From: Ceriagrion tenellum
Taxonomy: Eukaryota > Arthropoda > Insecta > Odonata > Coenagrionidae
Reading direction: 5' to 3'
Length of the DNA: 64,000 nt
Assembly: GCA_963169105.1 (NCBI GenBank)
Contig: OY720641.1
Span: 7,083,258-7,147,257 of the forward strand
The first letter of the stretch is position 1; each line of letters opens with the position of its first letter. Both the position numbers and the translations under genes were made by a program. Under the pieces are notes generated by a model. That model was not told the origin of the DNA. It made no database searches and saw only the letters and a list, made by a program, of their open reading frames with translations. Positions 45,301-57,180 of this stretch are shown here, in pieces.

Positions 45301-46700
45301 AACTCCCGCGCCTGCAGGTCACGAAATACCTTCTATGACGTTCCCGAGGAATTTTGAACATCTATCAACATTTTTCTCGGGATTCTTGACTCCGCAAGAG
45401 TAATTTACAGGGCATGATTCCCCACCAAACATACATATTTTTTATGACATGATATTAAATGCATTAAGTGGTAACGTTAATACAACATCATAGCAATTCA
45501 TTTTGACATTACAAATGATCTATTGGCAACACTGGAGGAAAACACAGCATCAAATCGAAAAAATCAAATTATAATAGTGTACCTATCTGATAAACAACCA
45601 ATGGTAACTACGGTATTTCATACACGCTGGCTGCAGCCTCCAGCCAACAGTACGATGGACATATTGGATCATCATCCGCCCAATTTTGAGCTTGAAAAAG
45701 TCACTGATAAATATCGTGAATTTAAGCCAGCAACAAGGAAGAGTGTTCCAACTAAAAAATTCAGTACCGTGAATAGCTAATTACTCTCTCAAAAATTTGC
45801 ACAGGAGAATCTGATTCGACTAAAAGTTCGACTAAAAATTGTTCTTAAATAGCCCTTTATCACTTGCATCTCACGCGATCTTAATAGATCAATAAGATAT
45901 GGTTTAAAATGGATTTTTAAAGCTTAAATTTACAAGTTCTTCGCCAATAGAATGCAATAAATTAAGGAGAGAAGAGAGAACTTAATGATACAACGTCTGA
46001 TGTTCCGTAGTTTCGAGTCAATCCCGATCAAGTCCTTTAGCGTCCATAATAGAGAACAAGAATCGACAGGATGAATGAAATAAGTGACGGCATTCATTTA
46101 ATGCATGAATCACCAAGAAAGCATAGAAAGCATGAATATGCTACTAGACCGATTCTGTGCCCAAATTTTGAGACAGGAAGTATAAATAAGAGCAAGGATG
46201 AATAAAAGTTTATTAAAGTTAGTATTTGAACTCCCAGGTAATAAAGTGCAGAAATGAAGCCGTTGATTTATCGCACCAGTTGTGCGTACCGGTGTGTCTG
46301 TACACCACAGATACCCCCTAAAACTGGATAAAGGGTAACGGTGAGTTGATTCTCAAGACATGAGAGGGATCCTAGCTCGAAAAAAAGAGGAAAAGCGTGG
46401 AATTATTGGAAATTGGTTTCTCTATTGGTAAACTGGGGAAAACGTGCCGTGACCGGGGAAACGTACCGCGCCATAACCGTAATAAGGGAAAGCTGTACGT
46501 GAAGTGGGTGAAGTAAAGGTCGGTAACCTAGCACACTCTAAGCTTACAGCTTAGTCAAAGAATAGCCTCGGACGGCCGAAGCCGCGACGGGCAGCAGTAC
46601 AAGTATACATCCAGAGACGGATACGGCAAAACGAGCGGAGAACTGGCAGTTGGAATGATCGAGGTTAGAACAGAAATATGAGAGGGTAGATGAATGTTAT
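45301..46700. other. No gene recognised
   Basis: An 85-codon open frame at 45523-45780 has no known domain. Otherwise unique A+T-rich sequence. Confidence 0.4.
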
Positions 46701-47355
46701 AAAAATGAGAAAGATAGATGTAATGTTCGTTTATGAAACCAAGCAAAAGGGTGCTGTTACAACTGATGACGGCAGATTAGTACTGTGATAATTAATAGCG
46801 GATATTAGGCATGGCAGCAAAGGTTTGGCCTGCAACCTGAATGAAGAAGTTAAGATGCTATACACGAACCACGAGCTACTGTACCCTCGACTGCCCAAGT
46901 TTTGCATTTATTTGAGCACTTGAAGAGTTTAAATGAATTGATATAGTTACGAGTTTTTTTTATAGCTTAGTGTGCATAGATTGCGCGCAGGAATGAAGTT
47001 GATACAATAAATGTACATATAATTGTGCGGATTATTCAGCACGCGGATGATATGGCGTTGCTTTCTGAGAGTCAACTGGAATTAAAACGTATCCAGGAAA
47101 ACTTCTATATGGCAACAAAAAGAATGGGTTTGAAGATTAATTGTATGAAAGACCAGAGTAGTTTTCGATTTGGCGAGTGATAGAGTTATGTATTGATGAA
47201 AACGAAGAAATTGGGGAAGAGGACGCGTTCTTGAGCGAATATATAGTATCTTTCTTCTGTTATCCTGGCAGACTTTTGTAAATAATGTCAAATACTTATC
47301 CCATTTCAATGAAGATTGTGTTGAGCATAGCAAATGAGCTATCGTTGCTATGATC
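46701..47355 (+). pseudogene. Internally deleted LINE remnant
   Basis: At 46701 the plus strand reads KMRKIDVMFVYETKQKG, which fits the N-terminal endonuclease block of LINEs (xxRKIDIxxxQETKWKG). About 300 bases later comes IIQHADDMALLSESQLELKR, then MGLKINC and VNNVKYLSHFNEDC. These are the RT catalytic block (YADDxALLS, with His for Tyr) and the following VxxFxYLGSxxxEDG block. So most of the endonuclease and the front of the RT are missing between them. The two parts may be one internally deleted copy or two neighbours of the same orientation. Confidence 0.72.
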
Positions 47356-47865
47356 TAGCAGTATTTAATATATAACACAAGCATTTTAAATTTAAAAAAA
47401 TATATTTTTCTTTAATTGACTTCTAAACGCCGGATTTAAATGTCCAATAGACGCTCTTTACTGCCGGAATAAATCTCCTTCTTTAACTTTTTCCTGCTTC
47501 TTAAGCTATAAAATTTAATATCTACAAAAATTCTAATTATATGTTGTTGAAATAAAAAGCATTCATTGGCAGACAAGTCGTTACCTTTGAGTAATAATTT
47601 TCGTTGCCTTGATCAACTTTTTAACACCTTCAGAAATCCTTCATTTAGGCAAGTATTTGAGAGTAAATCAATTTTTCTTTTAAGAAAGACAATATTTATC
47701 ATTGGATGCATTGTTAGAATATTGGTTCATTATATTGATAAAATATTATATTGATAATACTATTGATTTATTGATAAAATACACCTGATGTCAACTTAGT
47801 ATTACTTAAAGTTTAGTGTGGTACACCTCAAAATAGATTAATTTGCATAACCCTATTGCTCAATC
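47356..47865. other. No gene recognised
   Basis: A+T-rich sequence with short near-repeats of TATTGATAA around 47735-47775. Confidence 0.45.
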
Positions 47866-48052
47866 TTTGCATTTGATCTAGGCGTTGAGCTTCGCACGCA
47901 ACGGGGAGTGTAGTTGCAGTCCGGGTATGTAATCCCTTTCCCGAGCACACTCGGCACCTAAGGCGCTTCCCTTTCACTGGCCAGCGCTTATTGTTCTTGG
48001 CCTTAAAGTCCTTCCCCTGGGCCTCATCGATGAACACTTCGGTGGGACCCAC
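47866..48052 (-). pseudogene. piggyBac-like transposase C-terminal fragment
   Basis: The minus strand encodes NKRWPVKGKRLRCRVCSGKG, which resembles the start of the cysteine-rich C-terminal domain of piggyBac-family transposases (HxPV..GKRxRCRxCS.KG). In the next frame CNYTPRCVRS could be the second Cys pair (CxxxPLCxxxCF). The upstream 25 residues in this frame are not recognised and the DDD catalytic core is absent. The call rests on one short motif. No TTAA-flanked ends were found beside it. Confidence 0.5.
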
Positions 48053-49460
48053 TTCGGCCCCTTCCTTGACAAGTTTATGTTATGACAGCCAGCATTATCT
48101 TCCGGTGAGTCACTTGGCCCCCACGTGACGTAAAATGCACGTGGCTGATGAGTATTGAGTACCGTGACGTTTGGAAGGAGGGTAGTGTCACCGCCTGTTC
48201 TTCCAATGCAGGAAGACCCTCGTCTTCCGACGATATCTATGACTTCAAGGCTCCATAGTCGTATTCAAAAGTCTTTCTGCTCCATCTTGGAATATTTCCG
48301 CTTATTAAGTAATTGCTATGAAAATATTTCTCACGCCAATATAAGAAAAAATATGCGATAAAGAAAACATTGAGTGCTGGTATCCGCAGTAATAGGGCTA
48401 AATTACTTTTAAAAAATTACTATTCCTCATTAATATTCTGAATCCTCAAATGAAATCCATAATGCCTGGAAGACAAACCCTGACACTCATCACACCTGCA
48501 TCACACGCGTCAAAAAACAGAGAGAACGAAGTTTAGTTTGTCTATCCTAAATGTTGATAGGAAGTATAACGGATGAATCGAAGGGTTCAATTAACACCGT
48601 CTTGGAAATATGGCCGACGCCCGTTAGCCAAAAGAGCGAAAAGGGTCTAGGTTTTTCCTTGACCCTACACCATTAAGGACCGGCGAGGGCCTTACCCTTT
48701 GTGTACCCTGTACCGCTCTAAAAACGCCACCCTTTTAGTAAGCATCCGGACACATCAATAGAATTTTTGCTCCAGTTGGAAGGCATTTTCGTGGTGCGAT
48801 AATAATATCGCAGAGTAACGTCAAAGCTAGAGCTACTTCCATGTACGAGGGCTATAACTGTATACACTGAGAGCTAGAAGCAAACATTCATTAGTTTCTT
48901 GCCAATTAAAATTGGAAACGGTAATAAAATGAATAAGTGAAGGATATTACGCGAATGACAGATTTAGGCAGGAAACGAAGTTGACTTGCCGCTAAGCTGG
49001 GCCGCGAGAAATCTTGGTATCGTGCGTAATTATTAATCACACCAAATAATTAAAATAGAGGATATTTAAAAAACCAAAAAGCTTGCTTATCGGTCAAAAA
49101 GGCTTTTATCTAAGATGTAAGTTAATTTAGCGTCCTTGAATGGAAAAACATCGGAGTTAGAAAGGTCAAATGTTAGCGTGCCCCTTAAGGGTACCTTTGG
49201 CGTTTAAGGGTTAAAAACAAAAAATTTGTAAGTAATTGATTATATAACTGAAATAAATTATTTGAAATTAGGCACTCATTTTGGAAACATTGAGAAAATA
49301 GTTGATCACAGTTCAAAAGTCCCTTTTCCATTAATCCGTTGCAATTTGACGGCTAAATTATCAGTTTTTGGTACAAGATCGTCAAATACCATGGATTAGA
49401 ACCTTTGGTTAAGTTACACCGTTATTTCTAATGAAACTATGAACCGCGGTACAAATTATC
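48053..49460. other. No gene recognised
   Basis: Unique sequence. Near 49180-49216 the minus strand reads TTAACCCTTAAACGCC, like a piggyBac-type end, but no partner end was found. Confidence 0.4.
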
Positions 49461-49920
49461 TATTTATGCACCGCAAAGTGTTTGAGACGTAATGAAGAGG
49501 AGGACAAGTAAGTTAGGGAGTGAGGCAACACATTTACTACGCCTGTGATTCAGCTGCTCGGCGCACCGTTCATAGTCGATGCTTGAGGCGGTCACCAGTT
49601 GCGTCCAGGAACTGCTGACAGCAAAGGCGAAACGGCGGTGATTTTCTGGAAAGATGAATCGCTCGCGCAAGGACGAGAGAGAGAGAGAGAGACTCCCCCC
49701 GCTCATTTCACATTCCGAGCAGCAAAGTTTAACGGAGCTACCTGACGGATTTGAATTGGGTTTCGGGTGACAACAGGGAACAAGGACCTAAACCGGCGGG
49801 GCATGAAATTGGGGACTCGTGCTGCCCGCGAGAAAAAAGGAGTGCCGAGTCTGGTTTAGCTACTCGGCTCTTCCTGCGACCTTGATGATCGTGAAGCTGG
49901 AATAATATAGGGCTTAGTGC
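49460..49920. other. G+C-richer block with (GA)n
   Basis: CpG-bearing segment with an uninterrupted GA run at 49675-49692. GA runs and high CpG are common near arthropod promoters, but no gene was identified on either side. Confidence 0.4.
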
Positions 49921-52900
49921 ATGTTGGTTCCGCAGTAGTGATTGCGAACCTGACATATTTCGACGGGATGAATAGAATTTATAATTCTATTATTTTTTTC
50001 ATCATTAACATTAATTTTTTTATTACAATGAAGCGAAGACATTTCACTTTGCTCCATGACATTACATTGAGTTACGGGTACAGAGTGAAAATTTTAAAAT
50101 ATATACTTACATTAATTTATAACTATTCTCGTGATGCATGTTTATGGGAGTTTTTAGTTACTTTTAATTTCAATTTAGTATAAAAGGATTTAAACCTACA
50201 GTAATGAAAGCAATATTTAATGTAAACTTACTAGACGTGCGATTGAAAATGCTGTAAATTTAAAAACGATGCTCGAAGCAGATAAAAAATATTTTCTACC
50301 TTGTTGTATGTGCAGAAAAAAATGTAGACAGGATTACATTCATTTAAACTTCCGCAAAAACGGGCATGAGAAAAATCAACTTTAAAGAGTGTAACTTAAA
50401 GATTTGAGCTAAAGGTTTTGTTACGAATCGTGTAACTTCATGGCGTTATTTAGATTACAAGATGAGAAAGCGGAGGTATTTCCAAAGTATATACGCTTGC
50501 GGATGATGTTACATTTTAGTAATGAGTAAGTAGTATTAAATAGCATTCATCAGCTTCTGTGTGAGGCAGCTCAAGAACTAGTCATAATGTGAGTTTCATG
50601 CACATTTGGGACAAACTCCTCAAAGCTGCCCAGCGAACGAGATGGAATATAAAACGTATCATTTTAGCACCACGTTAGTTATTAAAATCATTCCATTAAG
50701 AGGAGCTCTTTGGAATGTAATTATAGCTAGAATTTCAGTCAAAACTCATCATCGTAGTCTCGGTTTCATGCTCTTAATGTCGGAATAATGAATGAGCTAC
50801 AGTAAAAAAAGTGTGTAATGAGAGATGAAAATGGGCCATTTATACGTGCGTGAAGTGTCTTTTAGGCCAGCGACCATGATTTGAGAGAACTTCCGTCAGT
50901 ACACGGCGTTTTACTACACCAATCAATGCATTGAACGCATCAGGGGAAAAAACGTACACCATGGGATCTTGGCGAACAATTTAAGAGGCTTACGACCTCT
51001 GCAGTTATTCCCAAAGGTGACGAACAACCCCTTGACCCATCAAAGTGATGTGAAGAAGACCTTGGGAATTGAGGCCGTGCTTATTTATATGGCAGCAACC
51101 CCCAGTTAAATAGAGTTGCCTTAAAAAGCATATACAAAAGCTAGAGGTGTTACTGAGAGTATATTTCCAACTCTCATGTTGATCAATTATACCTAAGTAC
51201 ATACTACATTCATAAACATTTTATTTGCCGACAAATGTTTTAACACGTCTTAGTCTCTATGCAGAAGTTGATAATATTTTCTACTGGTCTACTACGCCTT
51301 GATAATCACATAAAATATTTGATGCCTTGCTTGAAAATAAAAGAGCGAAAATATTAATGTAGGCGTGATTGTTCATCTTGAAGCTTGAGGGAAACCTCCA
51401 GCTCCCAGTAATAAGTCAGTCTTAAAGCACAAGTTCCTGTTATCCCCTCATTTTACCTGTTCCTGTTAACCCCAAATTTACACGAGGAAAATATTTCGAA
51501 GAAATTCATCTCTTTGGGAAACATGCCCCAGCTAGAGCTTAGAACGGGAAAGGAGAGATTAAAGCAAGAGGCAGAGGAACCCAGCATTAAAAAAATGCCG
51601 AGACAGGCAGGAAAGTACAGGTAAGACCATAATCCCATGAGTTCCTGCGTACACGCGCTCATTTTCTCAAGGTTACTTTGACCTAAGGGACACGTTTTCC
51701 AGTTTTTCAGAAAACTTGAACACAGCATCATAGAAGCTCGTTTCGTTTAATAAGCTGAAATGAAAATAATATAGGGTTTCCTGGTTTTCTTTAATTTGGC
51801 CTTGAAGACGGAGACCTTAACGTGAGCTCTAATAAAGTTTGCTCAGATTACTGAAAAACGATTACAAAAACTCATTTTGATCGCAAAAGCAGTATGAAAC
51901 TTTGACTTATAGCTGTTCGCAAGAAGCGAGCATTCCCGGAAAAATGATTTTAAATAAAATATACGAATCCAACCAACGAATATTTAGCCCGAATTCCCGT
52001 TAAAAGTGACAGATTCGAGACCAAGCGATGGAAAAACTATTCTAGACTTGCCTACCAACTTTTGCACTTGAACTTGACCCCACCACTGAGAGGCAGTAGA
52101 AGGCATTGATGGCCAGGTCGCGATGACTGGACTGGTGTAAACAGCCACGGCTTCGGGCGTTAGTGTAGTTGACCGAATCGGCCGGGGTACTGCGATGTAA
52201 AAGATAACTGGGAAACTACCGCATTAGTCTCCCTAGAAGATGCAGCCCAGCATTTTAACTAGATAGAAAAGGGTGCAGGACTGCAGTCAATCTTAGGATT
52301 GAGCGACCAATGACGATGACAATAATTGAAATAAAAATGGCGTAGCTCCATGGAATTGGCGCTGCATTCGGCTCCTATGGCAGCATTTAAAATATTTTCG
52401 TTGAATTTTTTGCATATTTTGTGCCATAATTTCACCTCTTATTAGGATTCATTTCATCAGCATTGTTCTTTTGGAAAAAGAGTGACCATTACTGTTAGCA
52501 GTATTTGTTAAATGACAACATCCATAACATAATATTTGTCATTTTTTTACGTCACCCACCATTAGAAAACTTAAGTTGAAACATTATATGAACAACAACT
52601 TAAGGATTTAGTTAATACCATCTTCATATATAATGTCAATTCTTTCTAAAATTCTTAACGGTATAAATAACAAAAACATTTCCCAAAGGAAGATTCTTTT
52701 TACACAACTAGTTATTTATTAAGACGTATAAAAGAACGCAAAATTCCTATAAATTTAATTATAGTCTTCATATCTCCAAAAACTTACAGGCAAGTCACAA
52801 GAGAATGGCGAGGAAAACGGTTAAAATTATTCAAATTAAAAATTAAACTTAAAAATACATTTACAGGCATTTCAGCTAAGAAATATGAATGATGAAAGTT

Positions 52901-54016
52901 TTAAAGTAAACGAAATTCAGCGGGGAATTGAACTCAGTAACCAAGAATTAATGCAGCGGCCTTAGGCAACCTTTTAACGTAAACACCCATGATAATTTAA
53001 CTCTAAACTTTAGGTGGAAATGGCCATTTATAGGGTCCGTAAAATAACATTTTATGAACTCGTTACTAAAAAAGAATCTTATTATCTGACAGTTTATTGA
53101 TATGTTATGTGGATCGGAAGTGAATAAATTTACTCATATCTAACAAAATTATATAAATTAAATTTAATGAATGCATTTGTGAGTTAATGCGATATATAGT
53201 AGACATTAGCCCTTGTAAAATATGAATATGTATCAAGTACTCAAGCATCAATAAGAGACTAAAGGTAATGGAAACCTGGTAATGCCTCGGCGTATGGTAT
53301 ACAACTTAAGGTTAGTGAACCGTTCTCTATGATATATTTTTCAGTATATGCTGGTTTAGCCAGCAATTTTACCAGACGCTTTTTAATATTTACTGAACAA
53401 TTAAGTTGCTAAAGTTTAGCATTACGTCGTAATGTGAATCTCTCATGTAAGAGTTATGGTAATGATAATGTTAAAGGATGCCTCTGATAAGCGTTCAGTA
53501 GTGTCCACGCCAAAGATTTAAGATTTTGATTGCTTACTATTCTCATAATGATGTATGAAGAGCGTTAAAGTTCCTTCTTTTTGGATTTTTATGATTCTTT
53601 GCCTCTGCTTAGTAAATATCCACGCAGTTTTAAGAAGCAATCCTGTGCCGTGAAGTTACATCCCAAGGACCCTAAATATACATCAACACTCTTAGTCACA
53701 GTAATCATAGACCCCTCGTACGACTAACAGTTTTTTCAGTTGATACACCTTTAAAGATACGCCTCATCTAAAAAATAAGAAAAACCATTGCGCTACGAAA
53801 CTTATGTAAAGCTAGGAGGAGAAAGTTTTCTACCAAATCGGTGGCCTAGCGATTTACATAATTTAGATATGCTGAAATATCATCTGAATCTTGGCAGTAG
53901 AATCAGTATATGTCATGTGTTTGAAAATATGCAAAAATTCCCTAAATTTATGGCCATGTCAAAATGTCGGATGCGACGGATTATTTAGTGCCACGCAATG
54001 TAGTATGGTAAAACTT
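49921..54016. other. No gene recognised
   Basis: Mostly A+T rich. A G+C-richer piece at about 52070-52330, ending in GACGATGACAATAAT, might be the 3' end of an interspersed repeat because of its simple tail, but no family could be named. Confidence 0.4.
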
Positions 54017-55135
54017 TTTGTAACAGACAGATATTGGATAGAAGAAAAGAAGTAAACAGAAAAACCGTTGTAACCTTCACAGACCTTGAAAACGCATTTG
54101 ACAATGTAGATTGGGAAATTTTTGAAACTATGAGCAGATTTGGGGTTGATTGGAAGGATAAAATGCTGATTCAGAAGTCTATACAAACACCAAGCAATTG
54201 AAGTTTATATATAAATGAGAGCATGCAGAAAGCAAGTATAAGAAGAGGTGTAAGACAAGGCTGCCCCTTATCACCATACTTATTTAACATGTTCATTGAG
54301 GAAGCAACCAGAAAAATGAAAGAGTAAACGAAGGGAATTGAAATAACTGGGGTCAGTATTTACAGTTTTCGTTTTGAAAGCGACATAGTAATTCCAGCCA
54401 ATCCTGAAAAGGTAATGAATAATATGCTTGAAGTTTCGTCAAATGCCCTTGAACACTGGAAAATGAAGATTAATTTAAAAAAACAAAAACAATGGTGATC
54501 GGAAAATCAAAAGAAATTTACAAAGCTAATATATGTCTTGAAAATACAATCCTAGACCAACTTGATACTTTCTGTTACTTAGGAAGCATTATCAATTATT
54601 ATAATAAATGTGAAACAGAAATTAGGAGAAGAATAAGCCTCGCAAAACAAGCATTTCAAAATAAGAGGAATTTATTAAAATGGCGACTTAAGTATAGAAG
54701 TAAGAACATAGTTCGCTAAAACATTTTATGGAGTGTATTAAGTTATGGCTGTGAGACATGGACAATCGGAAGAGTAGAGTATAAGAAACTAGACGCAGCA
54801 GAAATGTGGATATGGAGGAGACTAACAAAGACGAGCTGATAGAGAGAAAAACAAATGGCGAAGTACTTGCTTTCGTGGAAGAGAAGAGGCCCCTCTTAAA
54901 CACAATTAGGGAAAGGTGAGCGAAGCTAGTAGAATATAAATTACGGCACAACAGCCTCCTGACCAATATTTTTAAGGGAAAAGTACTTGAGAAAATACCA
55001 AGAGGGCGTCCCAGAACTTCTTACTTTAAGACGATATTCACGGAATTGGACCTGCATTTATATGGAAATATGAAGAACACAGCGATGAAGAGAGAGACAT
55101 GGCAACAGCAAAAAGGTATTGCCTTTAGAGAATGA
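54017..55135 (+). pseudogene. LINE ORF2 remnant, RT to C-terminus
   Basis: The plus strand reads RKTVVTFTDLENAFDNVDWE (first catalytic Asp kept), RRGVRQGCPLSPYLFNMFIE, then FESDIVIPA where F/YADDxxLxA is expected (one Asp lost). It goes on with NALEHWKMKINLKK, TFCYLGSIINYYNKCETEIR, RISLAKQAFQNKRNLL, LSYGCETWTIG, EMWIWRRL, and a C-terminus with RHNSLLTNIFKGKV, PRGRPRTSYFKT and AMKRETWQQQ. The order is complete from mid-RT to the end. There are several stops and frame shifts. PRGRPR links it to the fragment at 8.3-8.7 kb. It is clearly a different family from the RTE-like LINE at 40-42 kb. Confidence 0.87.
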
Positions 55136-55849
55136 TAATAATGTAGTATTATAGTGCTCAGTGAACTTGATCAACAAGCTACATCCCATAATATTGCCGC
55201 TAACTCGAGCCACCTCCCATCATCAACTGTAATCTAGCTCACGCGAGTAGCCTACATACACTATCATAGTTCCTTAGCCTTTTTCCATTTTTATAGTGCT
55301 TCATTGGAAAAAATGGAAAAAATAGTTAACTATACTTATATCCTCCTCAATATTTTCGTTCTCTTCTGAAGCATTCTAGATATCTTCATCGAAAATTTAA
55401 TTTAAATAAGTTTAAATAAAGTTCTTCGGGTGATATTTAAATACAACATTTTTTTCAGATACGCTAGTTTGAGTGCAAAGTACAGTGAAATTTTAATCTG
55501 TTGTGTGGCCAACAAACGATGCTGCAAGGTCAAAAGTATTCGATTCAAGCGAAACAACTCCAAGACTGACAATTTTCCCCCTCATTAAATATTTGAAAGG
55601 ATCAACTGAGAACTCTGGTGCTTTGTTTTTAATCCGCTGGCAGACACTGCCAAAATAGAAAAAAAGAAACTGTTGACGCCTTGGGGTGGTGGAGGACTAG
55701 GGTGTCATACCTACCTGCCACTCACACCAAATTACCCTCTGAGTGAAAAAAAACTCACAGGTCGGTTGGGTCATAAATCTTACGGAATGTTTTTCCACAC
55801 GGCAGAACTGGCGCTCAAAATATGAAAAAAAAAGTTTCGCTGCCAACTG
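55136..55849. other. No gene recognised
   Basis: Unremarkable sequence between the LINE 3' end and a G+C-rich island. Confidence 0.45.
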
Positions 55850-57180
55850 AATCAAAACAAGAGGAGGATTGCGGTGGACTCCCAACTCCTGTGGCGGGCT
55901 GGAATCCAGTTTTCGGCGGCCTCTTTGCCCCGCCTCCTTCTCCCCGCCACTCGCGAACACCTCGCACGACCACGGTTCCGTGTGCGGCAGAGGAGCGAAC
56001 GGAGAGCGGGCAAATTGCCGCCGAGTTTCGTACCGACTCCTCATCATCCACCCGCTCTATATTCATCTTCCGAAGGCGCTAATGGCTCCGAGTGTTGACA
56101 CGTCTAGCGATGACAGCGTCCCAAATCATCTGCCAACCCTCAAACCCCGTTAAACGCGTTCCATCCCCTTCTCACCCCCGCACTCTCCAATGGAAAGCGG
56201 CACCAAAATTTCCACCCCGCGCCTCAATCACACCCCCGCCCTCCGCACATCTTCCCACGCTCTTACAAAACCTCTCGAGACCCCGCACCGTAGGGACCAA
56301 AACTCCTTTCAAATTCACTTTTTCAATTAATCCACAAATTAAAATCGTCCTCACATCCACTCCCCTCCTCCTGCTTCAGCATCTTTCCCTCCACGACCCT
56401 CGGGACGCGTCTTCCCACAGGATATATCCCCGTATCCCCCACGTCACGAACTCGGAGAGGCCAATTAAACTTGTTGTGAATCGTTCCCGGGAATTAAAAA
56501 ACCCCTTCCCCCTACTCTTCTTTCCTTCCCAATCCCTTTGGAGCTTCAGCCATTGGAGGATCGGTCTTAGCACAGTTGGAGATAAGGAAGGAGCGGGAGC
56601 GATTGGTGTGAGGGTGGGTGGTGGGGGGTGAAAGCTCTCCTTTCGAATGCTGAAAACGTTTTGGGGTTAAGGTCGCGTTTTAATTTCCGCGGGACAAAAG
56701 GGAGTGGCATGCTGGGAAGGGGTTGGGTTGGGTTGGTGGATGGGCGGGTTGGGGGATGAAGGGAGGGGCGTGGCAGAGGACGGATCCATGCGCCAATGAG
56801 AGAGAGAGAGAGAAGTTCCTCCGCATGTCGTTCCTCTCTTTGTGTGGGCGGAATTGGGAAAAGGGGACGTTAGATGAACGGGAATGAGCATCGGAGGCGA
56901 CAAAAGAGGAGGATGGGGAACACACACGAGGAGGTGGAGGAGGTGGAGGCAAAGAAAAGGGCTGACAAAGGAGAGCAATGAAAAAAAAGAAGAGACGATC
57001 GGAGTCGAAAGGAGACAAGATTGATGGACTCTGTCTTTGTGTGTGGGTGTGTGTGTGGCGAGGCAATTGCGAAGCTCATGGGGGATGCTTTTGCCTTTTT
57101 TACCCAACGACCGTTGCTCCGGGTGGAATCCGCAACTGCTTTTCAATTGTTTCTTCTTCCTCATCGCTCCGGTGCCCAAA
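55850..57180. other. Largest G+C-rich island; strand bias flips midway
   Basis: The first half (to about 56570) is pyrimidine-rich on the plus strand with many CpG. From about 56580 the plus strand becomes purine-rich. AG (56798-56813) and GT (57039-57058) microsatellites lie in the second half. The longest frames (179 codons plus, 170 codons minus) are Pro/Ser-rich low-complexity translations. The size and CpG content would suit a promoter island, but no exon could be identified. Confidence 0.45.

Noticed and set aside
49180..49216. piggyBac-type terminus (TTAACCCTTAAACGCC, minus strand)
   Set aside because: No matching inverted end or transposase beside it. CCCTTAA is short and partly self-complementary.
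56092..57179. 179- and 170-codon frames as proteins
   Set aside because: Pro/Ser/Leu-rich low-complexity translations of pyrimidine tracts. Other frames are open too.
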